Assembly (NCBI RefSeq): GCF_039534915.1
Contig: NZ_BAAAWE010000001.1
Coordinates: 2,666,001-2,730,000 of the forward strand
Direction of reading: 5' to 3'
Length of the DNA: 64,000 nucleotides
Origin: Streptomyces roseofulvus
GTDB lineage: Bacteria; Actinomycetota; Actinomycetes; Streptomycetales; Streptomycetaceae
The notes beneath the pieces are model-generated. The model did not search any database. It was given only the letters and a program-made list of their open reading frames with translations, and was not told where the DNA came from. The translations under genes were made by a program, and so were the position numbers. Shown here piece after piece: positions 32,179 to 41,867 of the stretch; position 1 is the stretch's first letter; every line of letters begins with the position of its first letter.

Positions 32179-33618
32179 ATGGGGATAGTCGCCGGACTGG
32201 ACAGTTCTTCGGACGCCACGCGCATCGTCGTCTGTGACACCGACACGGGAGCCGTACTGAGGCAGGGGCATGCCCCGCACCCGGTCGACGCCAAGGCCAC
32301 CGACGTCGACCCGCAGGCATGGCTGCTCTCGCTCGGGGAGGCCGCGACCGGCGGTCTCCTCGAAGGCGTGGAGGCCATCGGCGTGTGCGCGCAGGCGCAC
32401 GGCGTCGTGCCGCTCGACGCCCAGGGCGGCCTGGTGCGGCCGGCGCTGGTCGGCAACGACAAGCGGGCCCAGGTCGCCGCCGCCGACCTCGTCGACGCGC
32501 TCGGCGGGCGCGACGCGTGGGCCGAGGCCGTCGGCACCGTCCCCCAGTCCGGGCTGCCGATCGCCAAGCTGCGCTGGCTGGCCCGTACCGAACCCGAGCA
32601 CGCGGCCAGGGTCGCCGCCGTGCTCCAGCCGCACGACTGGCTGGTCTGGCAGCTCCTCGGCCGCCCCGCCCGCCGCACCACCGACCGCGGCGCCGCCTCC
32701 GGCACCGGCTACTGGTCGGCCCGCACCGGCGCCTACCGCCCCGACCTCGTCGAGCTGGCCCTCGGGCAGGCCGTCGCGCTGCCCGAGGTGCTCGGCCCCG
32801 CCGAGCCCGCCGGCACCACCCCCGAGGGGCTGCTGATCTCCGCCGGCACCGGTGAGACCATGGCCGCCGCCTTCGGGCTCGGGCTCGGCGCCGGCGACGC
32901 CGTCGTCTCGCTCGGCGCCTCCGGCTCCGTCATGGCCGTCCACCACCAGGCCGTCGACCGGCCCGGCGCCGCCGTCACCTCGTACGCCGACGCCACCGGC
33001 ATGCACCTGCCGGTCGTCTCCGTCACCAACGCGGTCCGGACCCTGCGCGGCACCGCCGAGATGCTGGGCCTGGAGTCGCTGGACGAGCTGTCCGCGCTCG
33101 CCCTGAAGTCCACCCCCGGCTCCTCCGGTCTCGTGCTCCTCCCCTACCTGGAGGGCGAGCGGACCCCGCACCTGCCGCACACCGCCGGCACCCTCACCGG
33201 GCTGCGCCGCGAGGCGATGAAGCCCGAGCACCTGGCGCGGTCCGCCTTCGAGGGCATGCTGTGCGGCCTCGGCGACGCCCTGGACGTGGTGCGCGGCCGG
33301 GGCGTCGAGGTCCGGCGGATCTTCCTGCTCGGCGCGGCGGCCGCGCTGCCCGCCGTCCAGGCCCTGGCGCCCGCGCTGTTCGGCGCGCAGGTCGTCGTCC
33401 CCCAGCCGGCCGACTACGCGGCGCTGGGCGCGGCCCGGCAGGCCGCCTGGGCGCTGGGCGTGGCCCGCGGGACGCTCGCCCCGTCCGCCCCGCCGGCCTG
33501 GCAGGGCGCCGCCGCGCAGATCCTGGAGCCGGGCGAGGAGCTGGCGGTGGGCCAGGCGGTGCGCCAGCAGTACGTGGCGGCGCGGGAACAGATCCACCCG
33601 GGGGCGTTCGACGCCTGA
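32179..33618 (+). CDS. FGGY-family sugar kinase (xylulokinase-like)
   Basis: The 479-residue actin-fold kinase has an N-terminal phosphate loop 'AGLDSSSDATRIVV', 'GVCAQAHGVVPLDAQG' and 'PHDWLVWQL'. The C-terminal ATP part has 'GAGDAVVSLGASGSVMAV' and the FGGY-type signature 'LLPYLEGERTPHLPHTAGTLTGL'. It phosphorylates a pentulose, most likely D-xylulose, in the cytosol. No xylose isomerase or transporter is adjacent, so the substrate is inferred from family resemblance only. Confidence 0.85.
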   Translation: MGIVAGLDSSSDATRIVVCDTDTGAVLRQGHAPHPVDAKATDVDPQAWLLSLGEAATGGLLEGVEAIGVCAQAHGVVPLDAQGGLVRPALVGNDKRAQVAAADLVDALGGRDAWAEAVGTVPQSGLPIAKLRWLARTEPEHAARVAAVLQPHDWLVWQLLGRPARRTTDRGAASGTGYWSARTGAYRPDLVELALGQAVALPEVLGPAEPAGTTPEGLLISAGTGETMAAAFGLGLGAGDAVVSLGASGSVMAVHHQAVDRPGAAVTSYADATGMHLPVVSVTNAVRTLRGTAEMLGLESLDELSALALKSTPGSSGLVLLPYLEGERTPHLPHTAGTLTGLRREAMKPEHLARSAFEGMLCGLGDALDVVRGRGVEVRRIFLLGAAAALPAVQALAPALFGAQVVVPQPADYAALGAARQAAWALGVARGTLAPSAPPAWQGAAAQILEPGEELAVGQAVRQQYVAAREQIHPGAFDA

Positions 33619-33662
33619 CACGCGCAAAACCGGGTCGTAACGGTCCGGGCCCGAGGGCGATA

Positions 33663-35405
33663 GTGGGAACCGTGCTCATAAGACTTCTCCGAACCCACCT
33701 GCGGCCCTATCGAAAACCCATCGCCCTGCTCGTCCTGCTCCAGTTCCTGGCGACCTGCGCGAGCCTCTATCTGCCCACCCTGAACGCCGACATCATCGAC
33801 GAGGGCGTCGTCAACGGGGACACCGGCTACATCCTGCGGTTCGGCGCGCTGATGATCGGCGTGTCCGTGATCCAGGTGCTGTGCAACATCGGTGCCGTGT
33901 ACTACGGCGCGCGGACCGCCTCCGCGGTCGGCCGCGACGTGCGCGGCGCCGTCTACGACCGGGTCCAGTCCTTCTCGGCGCGCGAGCTGGGCCAGTTCGG
34001 CGCGCCGTCGCTGATCACCCGGACGACCAACGACGTCCAGCAGGTCCAGATGCTGGTGCTGATGGGCTTCACCCTGATGGTCTCCGCGCCCATCATGTGC
34101 GTCGGCGGCATCGTGATGGCCCTCGGCCAGGACGTGCCGCTCTCCGGGGTGCTGCTCGCCGTGGTGCCGGTGCTCGGCGTCTCCGTCTCGCTGATCGTGA
34201 AGCGGATGCGGCCGCTCTTCCGGACCATGCAGGAGCGCCTCGACACGGTGAACCGGGTGCTGCGCGAGCAGATCACCGGCAACCGGGTGATCCGCGCCTT
34301 CGTGAAGGACGGGTACGAGGAGGAGCGCTTCCGGGGCTCCAACGCCGAACTGACCGACGTCTCGATGGCGACGGGCCGGCTGATGGCGCTGATGTTCCCG
34401 ACCGTGATGACGGTCGTGAACGTGTCCAGCGTGGCCGTGGTCTGGTTCGGCGCGCACCGCATCGACAGCGGCGGGATGGAGATCGGCGCGCTGACCGCCT
34501 TCCTCGCCTATCTGATGCAGATCGTGATGGCGGTCATGATGGCCACCTTCATGTTCATGATGGTGCCGCGCGCCGAGGTCTGCGCCGAGCGGATCGAGGA
34601 GGTCCTGGCGACCTCGACGAGCGTGGTGCCGCCGGCCGAGCCGGTGACGGCGCTCGACCGGCGCGGCCACCTGGAGGTCAGGGCGGCGGACTTCCGCTAC
34701 CCGGGCGCCGAGGAGTCCGTGCTCCGGGACGTGGAGCTGGTGGCCCGCCCCGGCGAGACCACCGCGATCATCGGCTCGACCGGCTCCGGCAAGTCGACCC
34801 TGCTGGGTCTGGTGCCGCGGCTGTTCGACGTGACCGGCGGCGAGGTCCTGGTCGACGGGGTCGACGTGCGGAAGCTGGACCCGTCGCTGATGGCGCGGAC
34901 CGTCGGGCTCGTCCCGCAGAAGCCGTACCTGTTCTCGGGGACGGTGGCGTCGAACCTGCGGTACGGCAACCCGGACGCGACCGACGAGGAGTTGTGGCAC
35001 GCCCTGGAGGTGGCGCAGGCGGCCGACTTCGTACGGAAGCTGGAGCGCGGCCTGGAGGCGCCGGTGGCGCAGGGCGGCACCAATGTGTCCGGTGGTCAGC
35101 GGCAGCGGCTCGCGATCGCGCGGACGCTGGTCCAGCGGCCGGAGATCTACCTCTTCGACGACTCGTTCTCCGCGCTCGACTACGAGACGGACGCCCGGCT
35201 GCGGGCGGCGCTCGCGGAGGAGACCTCGGACGCGACCGTGGTGATCGTCGCCCAGCGGGTGTCGACCATCCGGGACGCCGACCGGATCGTGGTCCTCGAC
35301 GAGGGCCGGGTCGTCGGCACCGGGCGGCACCACGAGCTGATGGCGGGGAACGAGACGTACCGGGAGATCGTGCTCTCCCAGCTGACCGAGGCGGAGGCAG
35401 CCTGA
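33663..35405 (+). CDS. ABC exporter half-transporter A (degenerate-site Walker B)
   Basis: The 580-residue protein has six TM helices in the first 320 residues, then an ATPase with Walker A 'GSTGSGKSTL', Q-loop 'VPQKPYLFSG' and canonical signature 'NVSGGQRQRLAIA'. In Walker B, 'IYLFDDSFSALD', the catalytic Glu is Asp. GTG 33663 is chosen because GAGGG lies five bases upstream; GTG 33672 is possible. It forms a heterodimer with the next gene, which starts on its stop codon. Such pairs export lipids, peptides or drugs. Confidence 0.9.
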   Translation: MGTVLIRLLRTHLRPYRKPIALLVLLQFLATCASLYLPTLNADIIDEGVVNGDTGYILRFGALMIGVSVIQVLCNIGAVYYGARTASAVGRDVRGAVYDRVQSFSARELGQFGAPSLITRTTNDVQQVQMLVLMGFTLMVSAPIMCVGGIVMALGQDVPLSGVLLAVVPVLGVSVSLIVKRMRPLFRTMQERLDTVNRVLREQITGNRVIRAFVKDGYEEERFRGSNAELTDVSMATGRLMALMFPTVMTVVNVSSVAVVWFGAHRIDSGGMEIGALTAFLAYLMQIVMAVMMATFMFMMVPRAEVCAERIEEVLATSTSVVPPAEPVTALDRRGHLEVRAADFRYPGAEESVLRDVELVARPGETTAIIGSTGSGKSTLLGLVPRLFDVTGGEVLVDGVDVRKLDPSLMARTVGLVPQKPYLFSGTVASNLRYGNPDATDEELWHALEVAQAADFVRKLERGLEAPVAQGGTNVSGGQRQRLAIARTLVQRPEIYLFDDSFSALDYETDARLRAALAEETSDATVVIVAQRVSTIRDADRIVVLDEGRVVGTGRHHELMAGNETYREIVLSQLTEAEAA

Positions 35406-37333
35406 TGGCCGGTCCTGGCGGACGCATGATGGCCGGGGGCGCCCCGGGTGAGCGGTCGATGGACTTCAAGGGGTCGTCGAGGCGGCTGCTGCGGCAGCTG
35501 GCGCCGGAGCGGACCGCGCTGTGGCTGATGCTGCTCGCGGGCGTGCTGTCGGTGGCGGGCGCGGTGGTCGGCCCCAAGATCCTCGGCCGGGCGACCGACC
35601 TGGTCTTCGCCGGCGTGGTCGGGCGGCAGATGCCCGAGGGCGTGACGAAGGCACAGGCCCTGGAGAAGCTGCGGGCGGACGGCGACGGCGGGATGGCCGA
35701 CATGCTGTCCGGGGTCGACTTCACGCCCGGGCAGGGCATCGACTTCGGCGCGGTCGGCGAGGTGCTGCTGCTCGCGCTGGCGGTGTACGTGGCGGCGGGG
35801 CTGCTGATGCTCGTCTCCACCCGGATGTCGATCAAGGTGATCAACCGGACCGTGTACCGGATGCGCGAGGACGTCCAGACGAAGCTGGCGCGGCTGCCGC
35901 TGTCCTACTTCGACCGGGCGAAGCGCGGCGAGGTGCTGTCCCGGGCGACCAACGACATCGACAACATCTCGCAGACGCTCCAGCAGTCGATGGGCCAGCT
36001 CATCAACTCGCTGCTGACGATCGTCGGCGTGCTGGCGATGATGTTCTGGATCTCGCCGCTGCTCGCGCTCGTCGCCCTGGTGACGGTGCCGGTGTCGGTG
36101 GTGGTCGCGGCGCGGATCGGCAAGCGCTCGCAGCCGCACTTCGTGCAGCAGTGGAAGTCCACGGGCGCGCTCAACGCGCACGTGGAGGAGATGTACACCG
36201 GGCACACGCTGGTGAAGGTCTTCGGCCGGCAGGACGAGGCGGCGAAGGGCTTCCGGGAGCAGAACGAGGCGCTGTACGAGGCCGGTTTCCGGGCGCAGTT
36301 CAACAGCGGCATGATGCAGCCGGTGATGTTCTTCGTCTCGAACATCAACTACGTGCTGGTGGCGGTGGTCGGCGGTCTGCGGGTGGCGAGCGGCACGCTC
36401 TCCATCGGTGACGTGCAGGCGTTCATCCAGTACTCGCGCCAGTTCTCGATGCCGCTGACGCAGGTGGCGTCGATGGCGAACCTGGTGCAGTCGGGCGTCG
36501 CCTCGGCGGAGCGGATCTTCGAGCTGCTCGACGCGGAGGAGCAGGAGCCGGACGCGCCGGTCTCCGAGAAGCCGCGCGACTTCAAGGGCAAGGTGACCCT
36601 GGAGCACGTGTCCTTCCGCTACGAGGCCGACAAGCCGCTCATCGAGGACCTGTCGCTCACCGTGGAGCCGGGCCAGACGGTCGCGATCGTCGGCCCGACG
36701 GGCGCGGGCAAGACGACGCTGGTCAACCTCCTCATGCGGTTCTACGAGGTGACCGGCGGCCGGATCACGCTGGACGGCACGGACATCGCGTCGATGTCCC
36801 GGGAGGAGCTGCGGGCCGGGATCGGCATGGTGCTCCAGGACACCTGGCTGTTCGGCGGGACGATCGCCGACAACATCGCGTACGGCGCCACCCGCGAGGT
36901 GACCCGGGCGGAGGTCGAGGAGGCCGCGCGGGCGGCCCACGCCGACCGGTTCGTCCGCACCCTGCCGGACGGGTACGACACGGTGGTGGACGACGACGGG
37001 GCGGCGGTCAGCGCGGGCGAGAAGCAGCTGATCACCATCGCCCGGGCGTTCCTGTCGGACCCGGTGATCCTGGTCCTCGACGAGGCGACGAGCTCGGTGG
37101 ACACCCGGACCGAGGTCCTGATCCAGAAGGCGATGGCCCGGCTGGCCCAGGGCCGCACCTCCTTCGTGATCGCGCACCGGCTCTCCACCATCCGGGACGC
37201 GGACGTGATCCTGGTGATGGAGAACGGCTCGATCGTGGAGCAGGGCACGCACGAGGAGCTGCTCGTCGCGGGCGGCGCCTACGCCCGCCTGTACGCGGCG
37301 CAGTTCGCGGAGGCGGTCGCCGAGGTCGACTGA
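35405..37333 (+). CDS. ABC exporter half-transporter B (degenerate signature)
   Basis: The 642-residue protein has a longer N-terminus and an extra loop of about 50 residues between helices 1 and 2. Its ATPase domain has Walker A 'GPTGAGKTTL', Walker B with true Glu 'VILVLDEATSSVD' and H-loop 'IAHRLST'. The signature reads 'AAVSAGEKQLITIA' instead of LSGGQ. With subunit A, the site made from A's Walker motifs and this signature is degenerate and the other is canonical, as in TM287/288-type asymmetric exporters. TGATG coupling ensures equal expression. Confidence 0.9.
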   Translation: MAGPGGRMMAGGAPGERSMDFKGSSRRLLRQLAPERTALWLMLLAGVLSVAGAVVGPKILGRATDLVFAGVVGRQMPEGVTKAQALEKLRADGDGGMADMLSGVDFTPGQGIDFGAVGEVLLLALAVYVAAGLLMLVSTRMSIKVINRTVYRMREDVQTKLARLPLSYFDRAKRGEVLSRATNDIDNISQTLQQSMGQLINSLLTIVGVLAMMFWISPLLALVALVTVPVSVVVAARIGKRSQPHFVQQWKSTGALNAHVEEMYTGHTLVKVFGRQDEAAKGFREQNEALYEAGFRAQFNSGMMQPVMFFVSNINYVLVAVVGGLRVASGTLSIGDVQAFIQYSRQFSMPLTQVASMANLVQSGVASAERIFELLDAEEQEPDAPVSEKPRDFKGKVTLEHVSFRYEADKPLIEDLSLTVEPGQTVAIVGPTGAGKTTLVNLLMRFYEVTGGRITLDGTDIASMSREELRAGIGMVLQDTWLFGGTIADNIAYGATREVTRAEVEEAARAAHADRFVRTLPDGYDTVVDDDGAAVSAGEKQLITIARAFLSDPVILVLDEATSSVDTRTEVLIQKAMARLAQGRTSFVIAHRLSTIRDADVILVMENGSIVEQGTHEELLVAGGAYARLYAAQFAEAVAEVD

Positions 37334-37351
37334 CGGGCGTCGGTCCGTCGT

Positions 37352-37392
37352 GCGGAGGGGCCCGTGCCGGGAGCGGCGCGGGCCCCTTCCGC
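37352..37392. terminator. Bidirectional stem-loop between ABC genes and hrdA
   Basis: GCGGA-GGGGCCCG pairs with CGGGCCCC-t-TCCGC, with one bulged T (37352-37364 with 37379-37392). It lies between convergent stops. Confidence 0.7.
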
Positions 37393-37408
37393 GTCCCCGG
37401 GCGGCGGC

Positions 37409-38425
37409 TCAGTCCAGATAGCCGCGCAGCTGGTCCGCGTAGGCGTGGTCGCGGAGTTTGGAGAGGGTCTTGGACTCGATCTGGCGGATGCGTTCGCGGG
37501 TGACGCCGAAGAGGCGGCCGATCTCCTCCAGGGTGCGGGGGCGGCCGTCGTCGAGGCCGTAGCGGAGCTGGACGACCTTGCGCTCCCGCTCGCCGAGGGT
37601 GGAGAGGACGTCCTCCAGGTGGCGGCGGAGCAGCAGGAAGGCGGCGGACTCGACGGGCGAGGCGGCGTCGCCGTCCTCGATGAGGTCGCCGAGGTCGACG
37701 TCCTCCTCCTCGCCGACGGGGGTGTGCAGGGAGACGGGCTCCTGGGCGAGGCGGAGGACGTCGAGGACCCGTTCGGGGGTGAGGTCGAGGTGGGCGGCGA
37801 CCTCCTCCGCGGTGGGCTCGGCGCCGCGCTCCTGGAGGAGGTGGCGCTGGACGCGGATGACCCGGTTGATGAGTTCGACGACGTGGACGGGGACGCGGAT
37901 GGTCCGGGCCTGGTCGGCGAGGGCCCGGGACATCGCCTGGCGGATCCACCAGGTGGCGTAGGTGGAGAACTTGTAGCCGCGGGCGTAGTCGAACTTCTCG
38001 ACGGCCCGGATGAGGCCCAGGTTGCCCTCCTGGACGAGGTCGAGCATGGTCAGGCCGCGGCCGACGTACCGCTTGGCGACGGAGACGACGAGCCGGAGGT
38101 TGGCCTCGATCAGCTTCCGCTTGGCGATCCGGCCGAGGACGACGAGCCGGTCGAGGTCGTAGGCGAGCTGGGAGTCGAGGTCGGGGGTGCGGGCGAGCTT
38201 CTCCTCCGCGAAGAGGCCGGCCTCGACCCGGCGGGCCAGTTCGACCTCCTCCTCGGCGGTGAGGAGGGGGATGCGGCCGATCTCGCGGAGGTACTGGCGG
38301 AAGAGGTCGGCGGAGGGGCCGTTGCCGCCGGTGTCGGCGGCGCGGCGCCGCTGGGCCGGGACCTCCGGGAGTTCGGGGAGCGGGGGGAGTTCGTCCGGGT
38401 CGGTGGTCTGGATCTCGGTCTGCAC
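37409..38425 (-). CDS. hrdA: Principal-type sigma factor, HrdA
   Basis: The 338-residue sigma-70 group 2 protein lacks the long N-terminal region of HrdB. Region 1.2 is '[31 protein letters not shown]', region 2 is '[34 protein letters not shown]' with '[13 protein letters not shown]', and region 4.2 is '[28 protein letters not shown]'. GTG 38425 has GGAGG nine bases upstream. From memory, the position next to dnaG and dgt matches hrdA (SCO2465) rather than hrdC or hrdD. It directs RNA polymerase to promoters similar to those of HrdB; the conditions are not known from sequence. Confidence 0.88.
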   Translation of the reverse strand: MQTEIQTTDPDELPPLPELPEVPAQRRRAADTGGNGPSADLFRQYLREIGRIPLLTAEEEVELARRVEAGLFAEEKLARTPDLDSQLAYDLDRLVVLGRIAKRKLIEANLRLVVSVAKRYVGRGLTMLDLVQEGNLGLIRAVEKFDYARGYKFSTYATWWIRQAMSRALADQARTIRVPVHVVELINRVIRVQRHLLQERGAEPTAEEVAAHLDLTPERVLDVLRLAQEPVSLHTPVGEEEDVDLGDLIEDGDAASPVESAAFLLLRRHLEDVLSTLGERERKVVQLRYGLDDGRPRTLEEIGRLFGVTRERIRQIESKTLSKLRDHAYADQLRGYLD

Positions 38426-38506
38426 GGTGGGCGACCTCCAGGAAGGGCGGAACGGCTCCGTCACCCCGCCCAGTGTGGGGTACGACACATCGCCGCCACG
38501 AGGGGC

Positions 38507-38537
38507 GTGCGGTGACTTTTTGGTTCCGTGCGGTGAC
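38507..38537 (-). promoter_or_regulatory. Direct repeat in the hrdA leader
   Basis: GTGCGGTGAC occurs at 38507-38516 and 38528-38537, exactly 21 bases apart start to start (two helical turns), with an A/T-rich CTTTTTGGTT region between them. It lies upstream of hrdA and just downstream of dnaG. An activator binding on one DNA face is plausible. Confidence 0.5.
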
Positions 38538-38548
38538 CGACCGTGCCC

Positions 38549-40450
38549 TTACAGGGCGGCGGCGCCGTGGTTGCGGAGGGACTGGCCGTACTGGGTGAGG
38601 ACCCACAGCTCGTTCTGGACGGCGGCCAGCCGCTCCGGGTCGCCGTGGGCGCCGAGCCGGGCGAGGCTGCCCTGCACGTCGCGGATGCGCCGGTCGACGG
38701 CGCGGAGGCGGACCTGGACCAGCTGGGCGCCGGCGTACACCTCGTCGATGGTCTTGGCGAAGATCGTCTCGACGGCGAGTTCGGTGACGAGGGCGCGGAC
38801 GGTGTCGTCGGGCGCGGCCTCGCGGACGGCGTCGAGGTAGTCGGCGGGGGCTCCGTCGGCGCCGCCGGCGTCCTGGATGCACTGGCGGACGGCGGCGTAG
38901 GGCGGGGCGGTGAACTCGTCGATGCCGTAGGCGTCGAAGGCCGGGGAGACCAGCGCCGGGTACTGGAGGGCGAGCTTGAGGAGTTCGCGCTCGGTGCGGT
39001 GGGCGGGGCTGCGCAGGTTGAGCGCGGGCCCGGCGGGGCCGCGGGGGGCCTGGACCTCGCCGTACGAGCGCTGCGCCCGGCCGTCGCCGCGCTGGGGGCC
39101 GCCCTGCTCCTTGCCGCCGCCGCGCTGCCAGCGGGCGATCTGGGCGACCCGGCGGACGACGAACTGGGTGTCGAGGATGCCGACGAGTCCGGCGAGCTGG
39201 ACGGCGACCTCGTGCTGGGAGGCGACGTTCTTGATCTTGGCGACGACGGGGGCGGCCTCGTCGAGGGCGGCGGCCCGGCCGGCCGGGGTGTCCAGGTCGT
39301 AGCGGTTCACGATCTGGCGGAGGGCGAACTCGAAGAGCGGGGTGCGGGGCTCGACGAGGTCGGCGACGGCGTCGTCGCCCTTGGCGAGGCGCAGCTCGCA
39401 GGGGTCCATGCCGTCGGGGGCGATGGCGATGTACGTCTCGGCGGCGAACTTCTGGTCGTCCTCGAAGGCGCGCAGGGCGGCCTTCTGGCCGGCGGCGTCG
39501 CCGTCGAAGGTGAAGATGACGCGGGCCGAGCCGTTGTCCATGAGGAGCCGGCGGAGGATCTTGATGTGCTCGCCGCCGAAGGCGGTGCCGCAGGTGGCGA
39601 TGGCGGTGGTGACGCCGGCCAGGTGGCAGGCCATGACGTCGGTGTAGCCCTCGACGACGACGGCCCGGCTGGTCTTGGCGATCTCCTTCTTGGCGAGGTC
39701 GATGCCGTAGAGGACCTGGGACTTCTTGTAGACCGGGGTCTCGGGGGTGTTGAGGTACTTGGGGCCGGTGTCGTCGTCGCGGAGGCGGCGGGCGCCGAAG
39801 CCGACGATCTCGCCGCCGACGTCCCGGATCGGCCACATCAGGCGGCCGCGGAAGCGGTCGATGGGGCCGCGGCGGCCCTCCTGGGAGAGGCCGGAGACGA
39901 TCAGTTCCCGGTCGGAGAAGCCCTTGCCGCGCAGGAAGCGGGTGAGGTGGTCCCAGCCGGCCGGGGAGTAGCCGACGCCGAAGTGTTCTGCGGCGGCCTG
40001 GTCGAAGCCGCGCTCGGCGAGGAACCGGCGGCCGATCTCGGCCTCGGGGGAGGCGAGTTGGCCGGCGTAGTACTCGGCGGCGATCTTGTGGGCCTCGATC
40101 AGGCGGATGCGCTCGCCGCGCTGGTGGCCGGGGTTGTAGCCGCCCTCCTCGTAGCGGAGGGTGATGCCGGCCTTGGCGGCGAGGCGCTCGACCGTCTCCG
40201 AGAAGGAGAGGTGGTCGATCTTCATCACGAAGGCGATGGTGTCGCCGCCCTCCTGGCAGCCGAAGCAGTGGAAGAGTCCCTTGCTGGGGCTGACCTGGAA
40301 GGAGGGCGACTTCTCGTCGTGGAAGGGGCAGAGTCCCTTGAGGTTCCCGCCGCCGGCGTTGCGGAGCTGGAGGTACTCGGACACCACGGAGTCGATCGGG
40401 ACCGCGTCCCGGACCGCCTTCACGTCGTCATCGTTGATCCTGCCTGCCAC
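38549..40450 (-). CDS. dnaG: DNA primase DnaG
   Basis: The 633-residue protein has its zinc-binding domain at the N-terminus (CPFH at about 41-44 and CFGC at about 62-65). The primase core has 'FRGRLMWPIRDVGGEIVGFGARRL', and TOPRIM motifs 'VVVEGYTDVMACH' and 'RVIFTFDGDAAGQKA' follow. A C-terminal helicase-interacting region comes after a Gln/Gly/Arg-rich linker. It makes RNA primers for DNA replication. A dgt-dnaG-sigma gene order is an echo of the macromolecular synthesis operon in other bacteria. The start is GTG. Confidence 0.97.
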   Translation of the reverse strand: MAGRINDDDVKAVRDAVPIDSVVSEYLQLRNAGGGNLKGLCPFHDEKSPSFQVSPSKGLFHCFGCQEGGDTIAFVMKIDHLSFSETVERLAAKAGITLRYEEGGYNPGHQRGERIRLIEAHKIAAEYYAGQLASPEAEIGRRFLAERGFDQAAAEHFGVGYSPAGWDHLTRFLRGKGFSDRELIVSGLSQEGRRGPIDRFRGRLMWPIRDVGGEIVGFGARRLRDDDTGPKYLNTPETPVYKKSQVLYGIDLAKKEIAKTSRAVVVEGYTDVMACHLAGVTTAIATCGTAFGGEHIKILRRLLMDNGSARVIFTFDGDAAGQKAALRAFEDDQKFAAETYIAIAPDGMDPCELRLAKGDDAVADLVEPRTPLFEFALRQIVNRYDLDTPAGRAAALDEAAPVVAKIKNVASQHEVAVQLAGLVGILDTQFVVRRVAQIARWQRGGGKEQGGPQRGDGRAQRSYGEVQAPRGPAGPALNLRSPAHRTERELLKLALQYPALVSPAFDAYGIDEFTAPPYAAVRQCIQDAGGADGAPADYLDAVREAAPDDTVRALVTELAVETIFAKTIDEVYAGAQLVQVRLRAVDRRIRDVQGSLARLGAHGDPERLAAVQNELWVLTQYGQSLRNHGAAAL

Positions 40451-40479
40451 GCGTAGAGTCTACGGCTCACCCGTACGGA

Positions 40480-41739
40480 TCAGAGCAGGCTCTCCAGGGC
40501 GACGGAGGGGTCGCAGAGGGCGTCCGGGTCCACGGTGGCGCGGGAACGGATGAGCTTCTGGATCGGCTCTGTGACGTCCCACACGTTCACGTTCATCCCG
40601 GCGGTCACCCGGCCCTCGCGCAGCCAGAAGGCGATGAACTCGCGCTTGCCGGTGTCGCCGCGGACCACGACCTGGTCGTACGAGCCCGGGGGCGCCCAGC
40701 CGGAGTACTCCATGCCGAGGTCGTACTGGTCGGTGAAGAAGTACGGGATCCGGTCGTAGGAGACCTCCTGGCCGAGCATGGCGCGGGCGGCGGCGGGGCC
40801 GCCGTTGAGGGCGTTGGCCCAGTGCTCGACGCGGATGCGGTGGTGGAGGAAGGGGTGGTCGAAGGCGGCGACGTCGCCGGCCGCGTAGATGTCGGGGTCG
40901 GAGGTGCGCAGGGAGGCGTCGACGGCGACGCCGCCGCCGTCGGCGCGGTCGACGAGGGCGAGGCCGGCGTTCTCGGCGAGGGCGGCGCGGGGGGCGGCGC
41001 CGATGGCGATGAGGACGGCGTGGGCGGGGTGCTCCTCTCCGTCGTCGGTGCGGACGGCGAGGACCATGCCGTCCTGGCCGGTGATCTCGGTGATGCGGGC
41101 GCCGAAGTGGAAGCGGACGCCGTGCTCGGTGTGGAGGTCGGCGAAGAGCTGGCCGAGCTCGGGGCCGAGGACGCGGTGGAGGGGGGTGGGGTCGGCCTCG
41201 ACGACGGTGACCTCGGCGCCGTAGGTGCGGGCGGCGGCGGCGACCTCCAGGCCGATCCAGCCGGCGCCGGCGATGACGAGGTGGCCGTTGTCCCGGCCGA
41301 GGGCCTTGAGCTCGTCGCGGAGCCGCTCGGAGTGGGAGAGGCGGCGCAGGTGGTGGACGCCGGCGAGGCCGGTGCCGGGGATGTCGAGGCGGCGAGGCTC
41401 GGAGCCGGTGGCGAGGAGCAGCTTGTCGTAGTGGATGACGGTGCCGTCGCCGAGGCGGACGGTGTGGGCGTCCCGGTCGACCGCGGTGACGGTCTGGCCG
41501 AGGCGGAGCTCGACGTCGTGGGCCGCGTACCAGGCGGGCTCGTGGACGAGGGCGGAGTCCCGGTCCTTCTTGCCGAGGAGGTAGTCCTTGGAGAGCGGCG
41601 GCCGTTCGTAGGGGTGGTCGCGTTCGTCGCCGATGAGGATCACCCGGCCGTTGAAGCCCTCGGCGCGGAGCGTCTCCGCCGCCTTGGCGCCGGCCAGGCC
41701 CCCGCCGACGATGACAAAGGTCTGATCTGCGTCGACCAC
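40480..41739 (-). CDS. FAD/NAD(P)-dependent ferredoxin (rubredoxin) reductase-like protein
   Basis: The 419-residue protein has an FAD dinucleotide-binding fold 'FVIVGGGLAGAKAAETLR', 'YERPPLSKDYLLGK', an NAD-binding fold 'LVIAGAGWIGLEVAAAARTYGAEVTVVEA' and the FAD/C-terminal 'DIYAAGDVAAFDHPF'. The C-terminal reductase domain is of the BphA4/ferredoxin reductase type. It passes electrons from NAD(P)H to a ferredoxin or rubredoxin, for example for a P450 or oxygenase; none is adjacent. GTG 41739 has a strong GAGGAGGAA. Confidence 0.9.
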   Translation of the reverse strand: MVDADQTFVIVGGGLAGAKAAETLRAEGFNGRVILIGDERDHPYERPPLSKDYLLGKKDRDSALVHEPAWYAAHDVELRLGQTVTAVDRDAHTVRLGDGTVIHYDKLLLATGSEPRRLDIPGTGLAGVHHLRRLSHSERLRDELKALGRDNGHLVIAGAGWIGLEVAAAARTYGAEVTVVEADPTPLHRVLGPELGQLFADLHTEHGVRFHFGARITEITGQDGMVLAVRTDDGEEHPAHAVLIAIGAAPRAALAENAGLALVDRADGGGVAVDASLRTSDPDIYAAGDVAAFDHPFLHHRIRVEHWANALNGGPAAARAMLGQEVSYDRIPYFFTDQYDLGMEYSGWAPPGSYDQVVVRGDTGKREFIAFWLREGRVTAGMNVNVWDVTEPIQKLIRSRATVDPDALCDPSVALESLL

Positions 41740-41867
41740 GTTGATTCCTCCTCGTTGCGACCGGTTCTCTACGCTACGCCCCCGGGCCGGGCCCGGGCGG
41801 CAGCGCCCCAGGACGTGCATGCGAGGGTCCCGCACGGCGCGGGAAGGCGAAAGGGGGCGAACGGCCC

